Positions 27,108 to 36,528 are shown, counted from the first letter of the stretch. The stretch: DNA of 64,000 nt from Paracoccus sp. JM45 (GCF_003590715.1 NZ_QQVY01000001.1:496001-560000), one strand, 5' to 3'. Notes: a model not told the origin generated them from the letters alone. Numbers and translations: made by a program.

Positions 27108-27356
27108 ATGTTCACCATCGAACATGATTTCGACGCGACCGTTATCACCCTGATCGACGAGGCAGAGCCGAACACCCGCCCCCTGAACGAGGATGTGGTG
27201 ATTTTGAACTTTGACGACCGGATCGTGATCGAACAGATGAACCCCGACGGGGATGAGGTCGTCAGCGTTGTCCTGAGCATGCACCAGCTGACGGAACTGC
27301 GTCTGGCCCTGAACCTGCCCGAAGGCAACTATCGGCTGGAACCCAATACCGGTTAA
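27108..27356 (+). CDS. Small conserved hypothetical protein
   Basis: 82 residues from ATG 27108, preceded by AAAGGAG at 7 bases; the earlier TTG at 27081 is not needed. An acidic (many Asp/Glu) soluble protein with FTIEHDFDATVITLID and a C-terminal MHQLTELRLALNLPEG. No known domain recognised. It is divergent from the M48 gene (145-base gap) and its stop shares the palindrome TTAA with the stop of the convergent DUF167 gene. Confidence 0.7.
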   Translation: MFTIEHDFDATVITLIDEAEPNTRPLNEDVVILNFDDRIVIEQMNPDGDEVVSVVLSMHQLTELRLALNLPEGNYRLEPNTG

Positions 27357-27601
27357 TCCAGCCGCACCAGCTTGTCACGTGCGCTGTCCCCCCTGACCAG
27401 CGACAGACGTGACGGGGCAACCCCAAGCGCCTTTGCCAATGCCTTCAGCACCACCTTATTGGCCTTTCCGTCCTGTGGCGGGGCAGTGGTGTGCACCCGC
27501 AGGACATCCCCGTCAGCCACAATGGTGTTACGACGCGCCTTTGGCGTCACGCGCAGGGTGAAAACCGTTTCCGGCACCGCCATATGGGACAGGTCAAACA
27601 T
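27353..27601 (-). CDS. DUF167 (YggU) family protein
   Basis: 82 residues from ATG 27601 (a second ATG six codons in is also possible). It matches the small DUF167/YggU fold: LRVTPKARRNTIV, the DGKANKVVLKALAKALGVAPSR core and LVRGDSARDKLVRL end. The family is widely conserved and of unknown function. The stop TAA overlaps the stop of the plus-strand neighbour in one TTAA. Confidence 0.88.
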   Translation of the reverse strand: MFDLSHMAVPETVFTLRVTPKARRNTIVADGDVLRVHTTAPPQDGKANKVVLKALAKALGVAPSRLSLVRGDSARDKLVRLD

Positions 27602-27706
27602 TGCCCCTTCGATCACGGAACAGCCAGCGCGGGCAAGCCTGCTTGCACATCCCGCCCCGATCCGCGACATCCAAGGCGACCCATGGTCCCGATACAGGAG
27701 ATCCAG

Positions 27707-28267
27707 ATGAACCCCGTCCTGCAATTTCTGGCAACGCGCCGGTCCCACCCCCCGAAAATGATGACCGGCCCCGCCCCCGATCAGGCGCAATTGACCCAGC
27801 TGCTGACCCTTGCAGCCCGTGTCCCCGATCATGGCAAGCTGGAGCCTTGGCGCTTTGTCGTTCTGGGCCGCCAGACGCTGGATACGCTTGCCCCGAAACT
27901 GCATGCGGCAGTTCTGGCCGACGGGCAGGATCAAGCCACAGCCGATAAGGCGGCATCGGCTTTTGCATCGCCGGTAGTGGTGGCAGTGATCCACTCGCCG
28001 GTGGACAGTCCCAAGGTGCCCGAATGGGAACAGATGCTGTCGTCGGGTGCTGTCTGTCTGGGGTTGGTAAATGCGGCGCTGGCCTCGGGTTGGGGGGCGG
28101 CGTGGCTGACCGGATTTGCAGCGCTGAACCGGACCTTTGGGCAAAACTATCTGGGCGTTGCTGCACATGAACGTGTGGCGGGCTTGATCCATATCGGCAC
28201 ACGCGGCGCTACGCCCCCCGAACGCCCGCGCCCCGACATTACCGCCAAGGCGCAATTCCTGCCATGA
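27707..28267 (+). CDS. Nitroreductase family protein
   Basis: 186 residues from ATG 27707 with ACAGGAG upstream. FMN-dependent nitroreductase fold: RRSHPPKMMTGPAP and ARVPDHGKLEPWRFVVLG near the N-terminus (FMN-phosphate loop), SGAVCLGLVNAALASGWGAAWLTG mid-protein, and IHIGTR near the end. It resembles the short YdjA-type group that reduces nitro compounds or quinone-like substrates with NAD(P)H. Cytosolic. Overlaps the next gene by 4 bases (ATGA), so the two are cotranscribed. Confidence 0.88.
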   Translation: MNPVLQFLATRRSHPPKMMTGPAPDQAQLTQLLTLAARVPDHGKLEPWRFVVLGRQTLDTLAPKLHAAVLADGQDQATADKAASAFASPVVVAVIHSPVDSPKVPEWEQMLSSGAVCLGLVNAALASGWGAAWLTGFAALNRTFGQNYLGVAAHERVAGLIHIGTRGATPPERPRPDITAKAQFLP

Positions 28268-28965
28268 TGCCGCTGGTTGCATTGACGCGTGGCTGGGCCG
28301 ACCTGCTGCGCCCTCGTGTTCTGCGACTGGTGCTGTTGGGTGTCGCGCTGACCGTCGGGTTGTTCGTGGTGCTGCAAGCCGCGATCTTCTGGATTATCCG
28401 GTTGTGGTTGCCAGGCGGCTTTACCCTGCCATGGATCGGCCACATCCAGCTGGCCGAAGTTCTGTCATGGGGGTCACTGGCGCTGTTTCCCTTGATGGGA
28501 ATTTTCCTGATGGCACCTGTGGCGGCGGGCTTTTCGGGCCTTTTTGCCGAAAACGTTGCCGATGCCGTCGAGGAAATCCACTATCCCCATAATCGCGGCA
28601 AATCGGTTGATTTTCTGGACGGGCTGCTAGAATCGCTGGCGATTGTTGCCGCCGTGCTGGCCGTCGCTGTGGTCAGCCTGCTGCTAACGCCTTTTCTGGG
28701 ACCCTTTGCGCCGGTGCTGTTTTTCGGGGCGAACGGCTGGTTGCTGGGGCGGGAGTTTTTCCAGATGGCTGCCCGCCGTCACATGGCCAGCCTTCCGGCA
28801 CAGGACCTGCGTCGCGCCTATTTAGGCCGGATTACGGCGATGGGCGTTCTGGTGGCATTGGGGCTGGTGGTGCCGCTGGTCAATATTGTCGTGCCGTTAC
28901 TGGCAGCGGCGGCCTTTACCCATCTGTTCCAGATGATCAGCGGATCAACTGGTCAAGATAGGTGA
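28264..28965 (+). CDS. EI24/CysZ-type integral membrane protein
   Basis: 233 residues with about 6 hydrophobic helices (LVLLGVALTVGLFVVLQAA, VLSWGSLALFPLMGIFLM, IVAAVLAVAVVSLLLTPF, GVLVALGLVVPLVNIVVPLL) and the EI24 family centre FLGPFAPVLFFGANGWLLGREFF. CysZ of Escherichia coli is a sulfate uptake protein of this family; that role here is a guess, since no cys genes are near. Translationally coupled to the nitroreductase. Its 3' end overlaps the convergent DUF1467 gene by 29 bases. Confidence 0.85.
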   Translation: MMPLVALTRGWADLLRPRVLRLVLLGVALTVGLFVVLQAAIFWIIRLWLPGGFTLPWIGHIQLAEVLSWGSLALFPLMGIFLMAPVAAGFSGLFAENVADAVEEIHYPHNRGKSVDFLDGLLESLAIVAAVLAVAVVSLLLTPFLGPFAPVLFFGANGWLLGREFFQMAARRHMASLPAQDLRRAYLGRITAMGVLVALGLVVPLVNIVVPLLAAAAFTHLFQMISGSTGQDR

Positions 28966-29206
28966 TGTCGGCGCGGGTGATGTAATCGCCCAGAATGATA
29001 AAGGCGATCACCCCCCAGATGGCCGTCGTCACAGCCGTGGTGATGAACAACTTGCGTTTCCATGCCAAAGGCGACGGCGCACCGGCATGGGTGCCTGCCA
29101 TAACCTCGCCCATATCGGCCTGACTGCGCTGGCCGATGGGCAGCACCACAAACAGCGTCAGCCACCAGATAGAAGCGAAAAGAACGATACCGCCGGTCAG
29201 ATTCAT
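28937..29206 (-). CDS. DUF1467 family small membrane protein
   Basis: 89 residues with two transmembrane helices (GGIVLFASIWWLTLFVVLP and TTAVTTAIWGVIAFIIL) and the family pattern PIGQRSQADMGEVMAGTHAGAP between them. DUF1467 proteins are typical of Rhodobacterales and Rhizobiales; function unknown. Its start overlaps the stop of mce (TGA/ATG share one base), so the two are an operon. Confidence 0.88.
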   Translation of the reverse strand: MNLTGGIVLFASIWWLTLFVVLPIGQRSQADMGEVMAGTHAGAPSPLAWKRKLFITTAVTTAIWGVIAFIILGDYITRADITYLDQLIR

Positions 29207-29610
29207 CAGATTTGCTCCAGTTCGATAAGACAGCCGTTGAAATCCTTTGGGTGCAGGAACAGCACCGGCTTGCCATGCGCGCCGATCTTGGGATCACCAT
29301 CACCCAGAACACGTGCGCCTTCGGATTTCAGCTTGTCACGGGCGGCAAGGATATCTTCCACCTCGAAGCACATATGGTGCATGCCACCGGCGGGGTTCTT
29401 GTCCAGAAACGCCTGAATGGGGCTGTTGTCGCCCAAAGGGTACAACAGCTCGATCTTGGTATTGGGCAATTCGATGAACACCACCGTCACACCATGATCG
29501 GGTTCATCCTGCGGGGGACCTACTTTGGCACCCAGCGAATTTTCATATTGTGCAGCGGCTGCGGCCAGATCGGGCACGGCAATCGCAACGTGGTTCAATC
29601 GTCCAATCAT
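29206..29610 (-). CDS. mce: Methylmalonyl-CoA epimerase
   Basis: 134 residues of the glyoxalase/VOC superfamily: GRLNHVAIAVPDLAAA with the first metal His, MHHMCFEVEDI with another His, FLDKNPAGG and a C-terminal IELEQI with Glu. It interconverts (R)- and (S)-methylmalonyl-CoA in propionate assimilation. Ribosome site CGGAGGC sits before the ATG. The mutase and carboxylase genes are not in this window. Shares a base with DUF1467 downstream. Confidence 0.93.
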   Translation of the reverse strand: MIGRLNHVAIAVPDLAAAAAQYENSLGAKVGPPQDEPDHGVTVVFIELPNTKIELLYPLGDNSPIQAFLDKNPAGGMHHMCFEVEDILAARDKLKSEGARVLGDGDPKIGAHGKPVLFLHPKDFNGCLIELEQI

Positions 29611-29719
29611 GGAAGCCTCCGTTTCAACACATATCTAGGGGTTTTCGGTCGCTGTTGGAAGGAAAAGCATCTTCGTTAACGGGTTCTTCAGGAATCAGGG
29701 GCTATCTGGAACGCAGGAT

Positions 29720-30478
29720 ATGAAAGGGGATCAGGACATGTTGACCGCATACGGAACGGCCCAGGACAAACCCTTGCCACAATGGCAATTATCACTGCCG
29801 GACAAGCCCTTGACCGGCCTGACCGTGCTGCTGGTCGAGGGTTCGCGTTTTGCCAGCGAGGCAGTGCGCCTGCTGTGCCTGAAGTCCGGTGCGCGGATTC
29901 GCCGCGCGGATTGCCTGCGGTCGGCGGCGCGACATCTGGCGGCCTATCGCCCGTCAGTGGTGATTGTCGATCTGGGTTTGCCCGACGGGGATGGCACCAG
30001 CCTGATCCGCGATCTGCATGAGGCCGAAGCACGCGTGCCGGTTATTCTGGGAATGTCGGGCGACCCCGATCTTGCGGATAAGGCCATTGCTGCGGGCGCG
30101 AATGATTTCCTGCCCAAGCCTGTCGAAAGTCTGGCAGTCTTCCAGCAGACCATCCTGCGGGCGATGCCGCCGAAGGCCGTGGGAAATACCCTCCGCAGCA
30201 TGCCCAATGATGTGATCCAGCCCGATACCGCCGGCCTTCGCGATGACCTGACCCATGTCGCCAAAACGCTGGCCGAGGCGTCGGATACCGATGTCATCGA
30301 CTATATCGTGCGCTTTCTGGCCGGTGTTGCCCGTTCCGCCCATGATCCCGCGCTTGAGGCTGCCGCCGCCGCCCTTGCCCGCGATTACGACACGGGCAAA
30401 CCGCTGGCCACCGATCTGGCCCGCATCAGCGGTCTGGTTCAGGACAGACTGGCCCGCGTTCCGCAGGTCTGCGCCTAG
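29720..30478 (+). CDS. Single receiver-domain response regulator with C-terminal helical extension
   Basis: 252 residues. Residues about 30-155 form a receiver domain: phospho-acceptor Asp in VVIVDLGLPDGDG, conserved Thr/Ser in LGMSGDP, and Lys in FLPKPVES. The usual acidic pair after beta-1 reads VEGS, so one metal-binding acid is replaced by Gly. The last 80 residues are helical with Ala/Leu (HDPALEAAAAALARDY) and resemble a phosphotransfer-type or dimerisation region; no DNA-binding motif is visible. Start ATG 29720 has GCAGGA upstream. No histidine kinase adjacent. Its stop codon shares CTAG with the convergent DUF1501 gene. Confidence 0.78.
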   Translation: MKGDQDMLTAYGTAQDKPLPQWQLSLPDKPLTGLTVLLVEGSRFASEAVRLLCLKSGARIRRADCLRSAARHLAAYRPSVVIVDLGLPDGDGTSLIRDLHEAEARVPVILGMSGDPDLADKAIAAGANDFLPKPVESLAVFQQTILRAMPPKAVGNTLRSMPNDVIQPDTAGLRDDLTHVAKTLAEASDTDVIDYIVRFLAGVARSAHDPALEAAAAALARDYDTGKPLATDLARISGLVQDRLARVPQVCA

Positions 30479-31650
30479 GCCAGCATCCGCGGGTCGCTGC
30501 CCATATCCAGATCGGGAAAGATCGAACCTTCCAACAACGTTTTATCAATGCCGAACTTGGCATGCATGGCCCAAGCCGCATAGGCACGGATGTCACGCAG
30601 GGGCATCAGATCGCGTCCGTCATAAAGGTCGCTTTCGCCCAAACCCGGCCATTCGCCCATCACCTGACCGCCGCGCACCGCGCCGCCTGCAACCAGCATC
30701 GCTCCGCCCGTTCCGTGATCGGTTCCGGCAGCACCGTTTTCACGCGCCGTGCGGCCGAATTCGGTCATCGCCATGACGGTTGTGGTGTCCCAGTTCCGGC
30801 CCAGATCCTGTTTCAGCGTCAGGATCGTATCGGCCAAACGGCCCAGATTGCGCTTCAACGATCCTGCCTGTCCCGAATGGGTATCCCAGCCTGCCATGGA
30901 AAAGCTGGCAATACGGGTATCACGGTTCAAACGGTCGGCGGCGAAACGGGCCAGTTCGATATGTTCCTCTTGGGGTTTATCGGGGTCGGGTCCGGTTTGC
31001 AGGCCGGACACAATTTCCAGCGCCTGTTCGCTGGCCTCGCGGAACAACGGATCATCATGATACATCCGCATCAACAGCCGTTCCGCTTGTGAACTAAGCG
31101 CCAGCGTCGCATCGGGCGTCCAGCTTTTGGCCTTGGCAGCACCTTGCAGGATCAACATCTTTTCAACCCCGACCGAATAGGCCGTTTCCGATGTTTGCCC
31201 CGGCATCGCCTGCAACATCCGGTTCAGCCAGCCATCCTGCTGGTCATCCAGATGCAGATCGGTGCCGGTCCCCGCCTCCAACATGTTCTGGCCGTCGAAA
31301 TGGCTGCGTTTATCGCGATAGGGGGTCGACACCGCAGGGGCGAAGGCCATCTGGCCCGCCTGCCACAAGGGCATCAGGTCCGACAGGCCGGGATGCAGCG
31401 CAAAGAAACCGTCCAGATCGGTCGCACCGTGATCCGGCCCCAAGGACAGTGTTTTACGCAGGTCTGCCAGATTGCGATCACCGTAAGGCTGGAAGGCGTC
31501 GATCCCGTCCATGGCCCCGCGCAGAATAATCACCACAAGCCGGTTTTCCCCCGGAGCGCTGGCAAAAGCGGCCGAGGACATCAACGGACTGGCCGCAGCC
31601 GAACAACCGATCAGGGCGGTAGATTTCAGGAACAGGCGTCGGGTCAGCAT
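30475..31650 (-). CDS. DUF1501 family secreted protein (Tat signal)
   Basis: 391 residues from ATG 31650 (MLTRRLFLKSTAL), which begins a twin-arginine signal (RRLFLKS). The body matches DUF1501: LVVIILRGAMDGIDAFQPYGD, AMAPAVS-like FAPAVSTPYRDKRSHFDGQ, MTEFGRTARENGAAGTDHGTGGAM and a C-terminal WPGLGESDLYDGRDL. It is related to the alkaline phosphatase/sulfatase superfamily by fold in some members, but activity is unknown. It follows the DUF1800 gene after 4 bases on the same strand. This pair is found together in many bacteria. Confidence 0.9.
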   Translation of the reverse strand: MLTRRLFLKSTALIGCSAAASPLMSSAAFASAPGENRLVVIILRGAMDGIDAFQPYGDRNLADLRKTLSLGPDHGATDLDGFFALHPGLSDLMPLWQAGQMAFAPAVSTPYRDKRSHFDGQNMLEAGTGTDLHLDDQQDGWLNRMLQAMPGQTSETAYSVGVEKMLILQGAAKAKSWTPDATLALSSQAERLLMRMYHDDPLFREASEQALEIVSGLQTGPDPDKPQEEHIELARFAADRLNRDTRIASFSMAGWDTHSGQAGSLKRNLGRLADTILTLKQDLGRNWDTTTVMAMTEFGRTARENGAAGTDHGTGGAMLVAGGAVRGGQVMGEWPGLGESDLYDGRDLMPLRDIRAYAAWAMHAKFGIDKTLLEGSIFPDLDMGSDPRMLA

Positions 31651-31654
31651 TGCA

Positions 31655-33025
31655 TCACCTCCGGTTAAAATCGGCCGAGGCCAGAACAAGCGCCACGCCT
31701 TCGGTCCGGCTTTCGGCGCGGGGAATCGCCCAAGTCACAGCCTCGGATGCGGTATCGCCAAGACAATCGCGCAACAGGTTGCGCGGATCGGGCAGTTCCG
31801 CCAGCAGGTCGGACGGGCTGGTCATGGCCCAGTTGATCCGCATGGCGATGCCTTGCGGGCTTGCCCAATCCTCGGCCGCTTCGGACCAGCCGTCGGGACC
31901 ATCGGGCGCCGCCCAAGGCTGGCCCATAATGGCCATAGGTTCCAGCAGATGCCGACGCAATGCCGCAGGCTTCAAGCCATCCACCTGCGCCCCCGTCATG
32001 CCAAGACTGCGCATGCTGGCGACCAGAAATTCGAAGGGCTGACGCATCTTCGTGCGAAACCCCTGTTCCAGCTCGGGGGACTCGGCCAATGCCAGATTCA
32101 TTGCCGCCAGATCGCCATCCGTGTCGCGGAACACCTGCGCCAGACGGTCAATCAACGCATCCGGCGGGGTGTCAGATATGAAATGCACCGCCATTTTGCG
32201 GGCGATATGTCGGGCCGTTGCATCCTGCGTGGCAAGGTTTTCGATGACCGCACGGATATCCCCCAAGCTGGCCTTGCCATCCCCGCCGTAGCTTTCGCCA
32301 AGGACTGTATCGGCACCCGGTTCCGCACGTCTGGCGCGAAAGACCGTATTCTGCCGCGGGTTATAGGTCAGACCGGTCAGCAGACGTGCCAGTTGTTCGA
32401 CATCGGCTTGGGTATATTCCGCCCCGACACCCATGCTGTGCAGTTCGATCATCTCGCGCGCAAGGTTTTCATTCAGCCCGCCCGGCTTATCCGGCTTTTG
32501 ACGCGCCAGAACGGAATTCGGCCCGATAGAGCTGGTTTGGTCCAGATATCGCAGCATCGCCGGATGGGTTTCGGCCGCAAACATCATATCCGCAAACCGG
32601 CCGGTCAGATGTGGCCGGATTGCGTCCTGCACAAAGGCATCCGACATCAGGTTGAAATAGACGCTGCCGCCCGACACGGTAAAATGGTCCGACCAGAACC
32701 AGACAAGACGTTCACCAAATCCTGTCGGATCATCAACCGCCCGCGCAAATCTGCGCAGAACGGCTGTGTTGAACAGCGCGCGCATATTCTGGCGGTGGGA
32801 TCTGTCGGCTTTTTGCTGGTCTTTGGTGCCATTGCGGGCGTCGCGCGACAAAAGCTGTCCTTCGCGATGCCATTGGCGCACCTGATCCAGCGTAATGCTA
32901 TCCTGTTCGGGACCGGATGCAGAGACGGATCGGGCCAAACCTGCGGGATCTGTCGGAATATTGTTTTGGGGCGACAATCCGAAACCAAGGCGGATTGCCG
33001 CAAGCTGTTCAAAAGGCAACGGCAT
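31655..33025 (-). CDS. DUF1800 family protein
   Basis: 456 residues. DUF1800 signatures: RLGFGLSP at the start, LVWFWSDHFTVSG, LRYLDQTSSIGPNS, LNENLAREMIELHSMGVGAEYTQADVEQLARLLTG broken across two blocks, and ARHIARKMAVHFISDTPP. No clear signal peptide. Always or mostly paired with DUF1501; the pair is thought to be exported together and act in the envelope, but no biochemical role is known. First gene of the two-gene unit, starting 68 bases after the aspS stop. Confidence 0.9.
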   Translation of the reverse strand: MPLPFEQLAAIRLGFGLSPQNNIPTDPAGLARSVSASGPEQDSITLDQVRQWHREGQLLSRDARNGTKDQQKADRSHRQNMRALFNTAVLRRFARAVDDPTGFGERLVWFWSDHFTVSGGSVYFNLMSDAFVQDAIRPHLTGRFADMMFAAETHPAMLRYLDQTSSIGPNSVLARQKPDKPGGLNENLAREMIELHSMGVGAEYTQADVEQLARLLTGLTYNPRQNTVFRARRAEPGADTVLGESYGGDGKASLGDIRAVIENLATQDATARHIARKMAVHFISDTPPDALIDRLAQVFRDTDGDLAAMNLALAESPELEQGFRTKMRQPFEFLVASMRSLGMTGAQVDGLKPAALRRHLLEPMAIMGQPWAAPDGPDGWSEAAEDWASPQGIAMRINWAMTSPSDLLAELPDPRNLLRDCLGDTASEAVTWAIPRAESRTEGVALVLASADFNRR

Positions 33026-33093
33026 GGGGTTACGGGCTCCGGACAGGTTTGCTGCTGTGCAGCATCATGCCATGTCGAAGCCCGTCTGTCAGT

Positions 33094-34869
33094 TCACTCT
33101 TTCGGCAAGGAACGCAGACGCAGGTCGCGCATCTGGTCATTGGTAGGCTCTGACGGGGCGCCCATCATCAGGTCCTCGGCGCGCTGGTTCATCGGGAACA
33201 TGATCACCTCGCGGATGTTCTGTTCATCGGCCAGCAGCATCACGATGCGGTCGATACCGGCGGCACAACCACCGTGCGGCGGCGCGCCATAGCGGAACGC
33301 CTTGACCATGCCACCAAAGCGCTTTTCGACTTCGCTAGCGGGATAGCCAGCCAGTTCGAAGGCTTTGAACATGATTTCCGGCTTGTGGTTCCGGATCGCG
33401 CCGCTGATCAGTTCGTAGCCGTTGCAGGCAAGATCGTACTGATAGCCCAGCACCTTCAGCGGATCGCCTTCCAGCGCCTCCATCCCGCCCTGCGGCATAC
33501 TGAACGGGTTGTGGCTGAAGTCGATTTTGCCGTCGTCGGTCTTTTCGTACATCGGGAAATCGACGATCCAGGCGAATTTGAACTGGTTTTCGTCGATCAG
33601 ACCCAATTCACGACCGATTTCCGTGCGGGCACGACCTGCGACCGCTTCAAAGCTGTCAGGCTTGCCGCCAAGGAAGAAGGCCGCGTCGCCCTGTGCCAGA
33701 CCCAGCTGTTCGCGGATGGCTTCGGTCTTTTCGACCCCGAGCGCCTTGGCGATCGGACCGGCGGCTTCGGTGCTGCCGTCTTCGGCCTTGCGCCAGATGA
33801 TGTAACCCATGCCGGGCAGACCCTGCTGTTGGGCAAAGGCGTTCATGCGGTCGGCGAACTTGCGGCTGCCACCGGTTGGTGCAGGAATGGCGCGCACTTC
33901 CGTGCCGTCCTGTTCCAGCAGCTTGGCGAAAATGCCAAAACCCGATCCGCGGAAATGGTCGCTAACGATCTGCATTTCGATCGGGTTACGCAGGTCGGGC
34001 TTGTCACTGCCGTATTTCAGCAAAGCCTCGGCATAGGGGATCAGCGGCCATTCGGTATCGACACGGCGACCGCCGCCGAATTCCTCGAACAGGCCCTGGA
34101 TGACGGGCTGGACGTTGGCGAAGACATCTTCCTGACTGACGAAGGACATTTCCATATCCAACTGATAGAAGTCCGTCGGGCTGCGGTCGGCACGCGGGTC
34201 TTCGTCGCGGAAGCAGGGCGCGATCTGGAAGTATTTGTCGAAACCCGCAACCATGATCAGCTGCTTGAACTGCTGCGGCGCCTGCGGCAGGGCATAGAAT
34301 TTGCCTGGATGCAGACGCGAGGGCACCAGAAAGTCACGCGCGCCTTCCGGCGAGGATGCCGTGATAATCGGCGTCTGGAATTCGGTGAATTCCCGATCCC
34401 ACATGCGGTTGCGGATGGACCGCACAACCTTGCTACGCAGCATGATGTTGTTGTGCAGGCTGTCACGGCGCAGGTCTAGAAAGCGATAGGCCAGACGCGT
34501 TTCTTCCGGATAATCCTGATCACCAAAGACCGGCAGCGGCAATTCGTCAGCCGCGCCCAATACCTCTAGGTCGGTGGCATAGACTTCGATTTCACCGGTC
34601 GGCAGCTTGGCGTTGACAAGGCTTGCGTCGCGCATTTTCACGCGTCCGTCGATACGGATCACGGTTTCGGCGCGCAGTTTTTCCATGGCCGCAAAGGCCG
34701 GGCTGTCGCTGTCGGCCAGAACTTGGGTCATTCCGTAATGGTCGCGCAGGTCGACGAAAAGCACGCCCCCGTGGTCGCGAACGCGGTGAACCCACCCCGA
34801 CAGACGGACAGTATCACTGGCGTTGGCGGCTTTCAGATCGCCGCATGTGTGGCTGCGATAGGCGTGCAT
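33094..34869 (-). CDS. aspS: Aspartyl-tRNA synthetase
   Basis: 591 residues, bacterial-type AspRS length. N-terminal OB fold ([26 protein letters not shown]), class II motif 2 [22 protein letters not shown] insertion, and motif 3 [19 protein letters not shown]. Charges tRNA-Asp (and in many alphaproteobacteria also tRNA-Asn). Start at [10 protein letters not shown] is supported by family N-termini. Downstream genes DUF1800/DUF1501 on the same strand may be read through, upstream lies the CPBP protease gene on the same strand with a 59-base gap. Confidence 0.97.
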   Translation of the reverse strand: MHAYRSHTCGDLKAANASDTVRLSGWVHRVRDHGGVLFVDLRDHYGMTQVLADSDSPAFAAMEKLRAETVIRIDGRVKMRDASLVNAKLPTGEIEVYATDLEVLGAADELPLPVFGDQDYPEETRLAYRFLDLRRDSLHNNIMLRSKVVRSIRNRMWDREFTEFQTPIITASSPEGARDFLVPSRLHPGKFYALPQAPQQFKQLIMVAGFDKYFQIAPCFRDEDPRADRSPTDFYQLDMEMSFVSQEDVFANVQPVIQGLFEEFGGGRRVDTEWPLIPYAEALLKYGSDKPDLRNPIEMQIVSDHFRGSGFGIFAKLLEQDGTEVRAIPAPTGGSRKFADRMNAFAQQQGLPGMGYIIWRKAEDGSTEAAGPIAKALGVEKTEAIREQLGLAQGDAAFFLGGKPDSFEAVAGRARTEIGRELGLIDENQFKFAWIVDFPMYEKTDDGKIDFSHNPFSMPQGGMEALEGDPLKVLGYQYDLACNGYELISGAIRNHKPEIMFKAFELAGYPASEVEKRFGGMVKAFRYGAPPHGGCAAGIDRIVMLLADEQNIREVIMFPMNQRAEDLMMGAPSEPTNDQMRDLRLRSLPKE

Positions 34870-34928
34870 GATCAGTCCCCATTTGTTGACCCCCGCACAA
34901 AGCGCGGGTTGGCCGCGAAGTCAACCGC

Positions 34929-35591
34929 TCAGAACGGACGCACGACGTTGCCGCTGTAGAAATAAACCCCCATTCCAAGGGCAAACAAGACGTTTCCGGC
35001 CACTGCATGCAGGGCCCAGGCCGCCGGAAAGCCGTGACGCAGATAGGCGCGGGCGAAAATCCAGCCGCCAAAAAAGGTCATAAATGCCACGATCCATGAC
35101 CAATACATCAGATGTGCAAAGGAAAAGACCGCCGCGTTCAGCGCGATGGCTGCACGTCCGGCGGGCAGGATCGCGGCATAGCGATGGAAAAACAACGGGC
35201 GGAAGATCAGTTCCTGCGGCAAGGCTGACAGCAGCGGATAAAGCACCCAGATCGCCAGCAACATCATGGGATTGTTGCGTGGTGTGGCAAAAAGCGCCCC
35301 GGGCCGCGAGATTGCCAGAATAAGATAGCAGGTCGCAAAGGTAACGATGATAATACCGACAATTTCACGCCATGGCATCCTCCGCCAGCCACGGACAAGC
35401 TGGCGCCACCGGAATCCTCCGGTGACCCACAGCAGAACCATGCCCGCAATGCTGAAGATGGCAAGCGCCCGGAACAGATGTCCGGGCGGCAGGAACAAAG
35501 CGATGGCCATTGGGGCAAGAAGATAGATTGCCGCGAATTCCGCCTTCAGCCAGAGGTTCGGCGTTACCGCACCATGCGTGTCTGCAACCAT
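34929..35591 (-). CDS. CPBP family intramembrane metalloprotease
   Basis: 220 residues from ATG 35591. About 6-7 transmembrane helices. CPBP (Abi/CAAX) motifs: PQELIFRPLFF (motif 1, where the first Glu of E-E-x-x-x-R is Gln here), FSFAHLMY (F-x-x-x-H) and HAVAGNVL (H-x-x-x-N). The group includes Rce1-like and bacteriocin-immunity proteases. The Gln change removes one expected metal or catalytic acid, so activity is uncertain. The gene starts inside the end of the GH25 gene with a 28-base overlap. Confidence 0.85.
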   Translation of the reverse strand: MVADTHGAVTPNLWLKAEFAAIYLLAPMAIALFLPPGHLFRALAIFSIAGMVLLWVTGGFRWRQLVRGWRRMPWREIVGIIIVTFATCYLILAISRPGALFATPRNNPMMLLAIWVLYPLLSALPQELIFRPLFFHRYAAILPAGRAAIALNAAVFSFAHLMYWSWIVAFMTFFGGWIFARAYLRHGFPAAWALHAVAGNVLFALGMGVYFYSGNVVRPF

Positions 35592-36364
35592 CGTGCCCAA
35601 TCCGAAGCTGATCCGGCAAAGGCGTTCAGGTCGACATTGCCTGAAATGCCCGGGACAGATCCCGTGCCGGTGTATTGCCAAAAGCCCCAGCGCTGGCCCG
35701 GATAGGTTTCGCTAGGATGCGCTGCGGTCGAACGCAGCCAGAATTCGGCCTGCAGATCGCCCATCCGGTTTTCACGGAAGAAATCGACCGTGGTATAGAT
35801 CACAGGACGCTGGCCATAGTGACGACCGACGATCTGCAGGAAAATCTCGGCCTCGCGCTTGACCTCGGCTGCGGGGGGGCGGCGCGGACAGGTGCGCGAA
35901 TTTGCCCATTCCATATCCAGCACTGGCGGCAGCGACCCTGCCTCGCGCGGGACGTTCTGGATGAACCAATAGGCGTTTTCCGCACCCGAACGACAGAAAT
36001 AATAGAAATGATAGGCCCCGCGCGGAATTCGGGCCTGACCAGCCTCGCGCCAGTAACGCATGAAGTTCGGGTCGGTATGATCGCCGCCTTCTGTCGCCTT
36101 GATATAGGCAAAGCTGATCCCTGCACCGCGAACGCGGTTCCAGTCGATATCCCCCTGCCAGCGCGAAATATCGATTCCATGCACGGCCATTCCATAGGGG
36201 CCGCGATTGCCCCATGTATGGGGGCGGTTATCGCCCAATTGCGGATTCGCGCCCGGACCCGGGGCATTGCGATAGCCATATCCGCCCTGTGGCGGTGTGC
36301 GGGAACATGAAATGGCGAATGTCACCACCATCAATCCCAGCATCAGTTTCTTAACGATGTTCAT
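35564..36364 (-). CDS. GH25 family muramidase lipoprotein
   Basis: 266 residues from ATG 36364, giving a lipoprotein signal (VVTFAISC with lipobox Cys near 20). The body is a GH25 barrel: catalytic-region DISRWQGDIDW, AYIKATEG, and DMEW with the acid pair, then WLRSTAAHP and WGFWQYTGTGSVPG. GH25 enzymes cut the MurNAc-GlcNAc bond of peptidoglycan; as a lipoprotein it would act in the periplasm. Together with the overlapping CPBP gene it forms a translationally linked pair. Confidence 0.9.
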   Translation of the reverse strand: MNIVKKLMLGLMVVTFAISCSRTPPQGGYGYRNAPGPGANPQLGDNRPHTWGNRGPYGMAVHGIDISRWQGDIDWNRVRGAGISFAYIKATEGGDHTDPNFMRYWREAGQARIPRGAYHFYYFCRSGAENAYWFIQNVPREAGSLPPVLDMEWANSRTCPRRPPAAEVKREAEIFLQIVGRHYGQRPVIYTTVDFFRENRMGDLQAEFWLRSTAAHPSETYPGQRWGFWQYTGTGSVPGISGNVDLNAFAGSASDWARWLQTRMVR

Positions 36365-36528
36365 GCCTGCCCCAATTATCCATGCGTCACTCGCGGGTGC
36401 TGTTACGCACTCCATTGTTTCGCGTTATCGCAAAACCGTGAAGCTTTGTCATTGGGGGCGAGTGGTCACGACTGCGTCAGGGACGAAAAGCCGCTGACGG
36501 GCCGGTCAGGGCCCGCCATGTTTTATGG

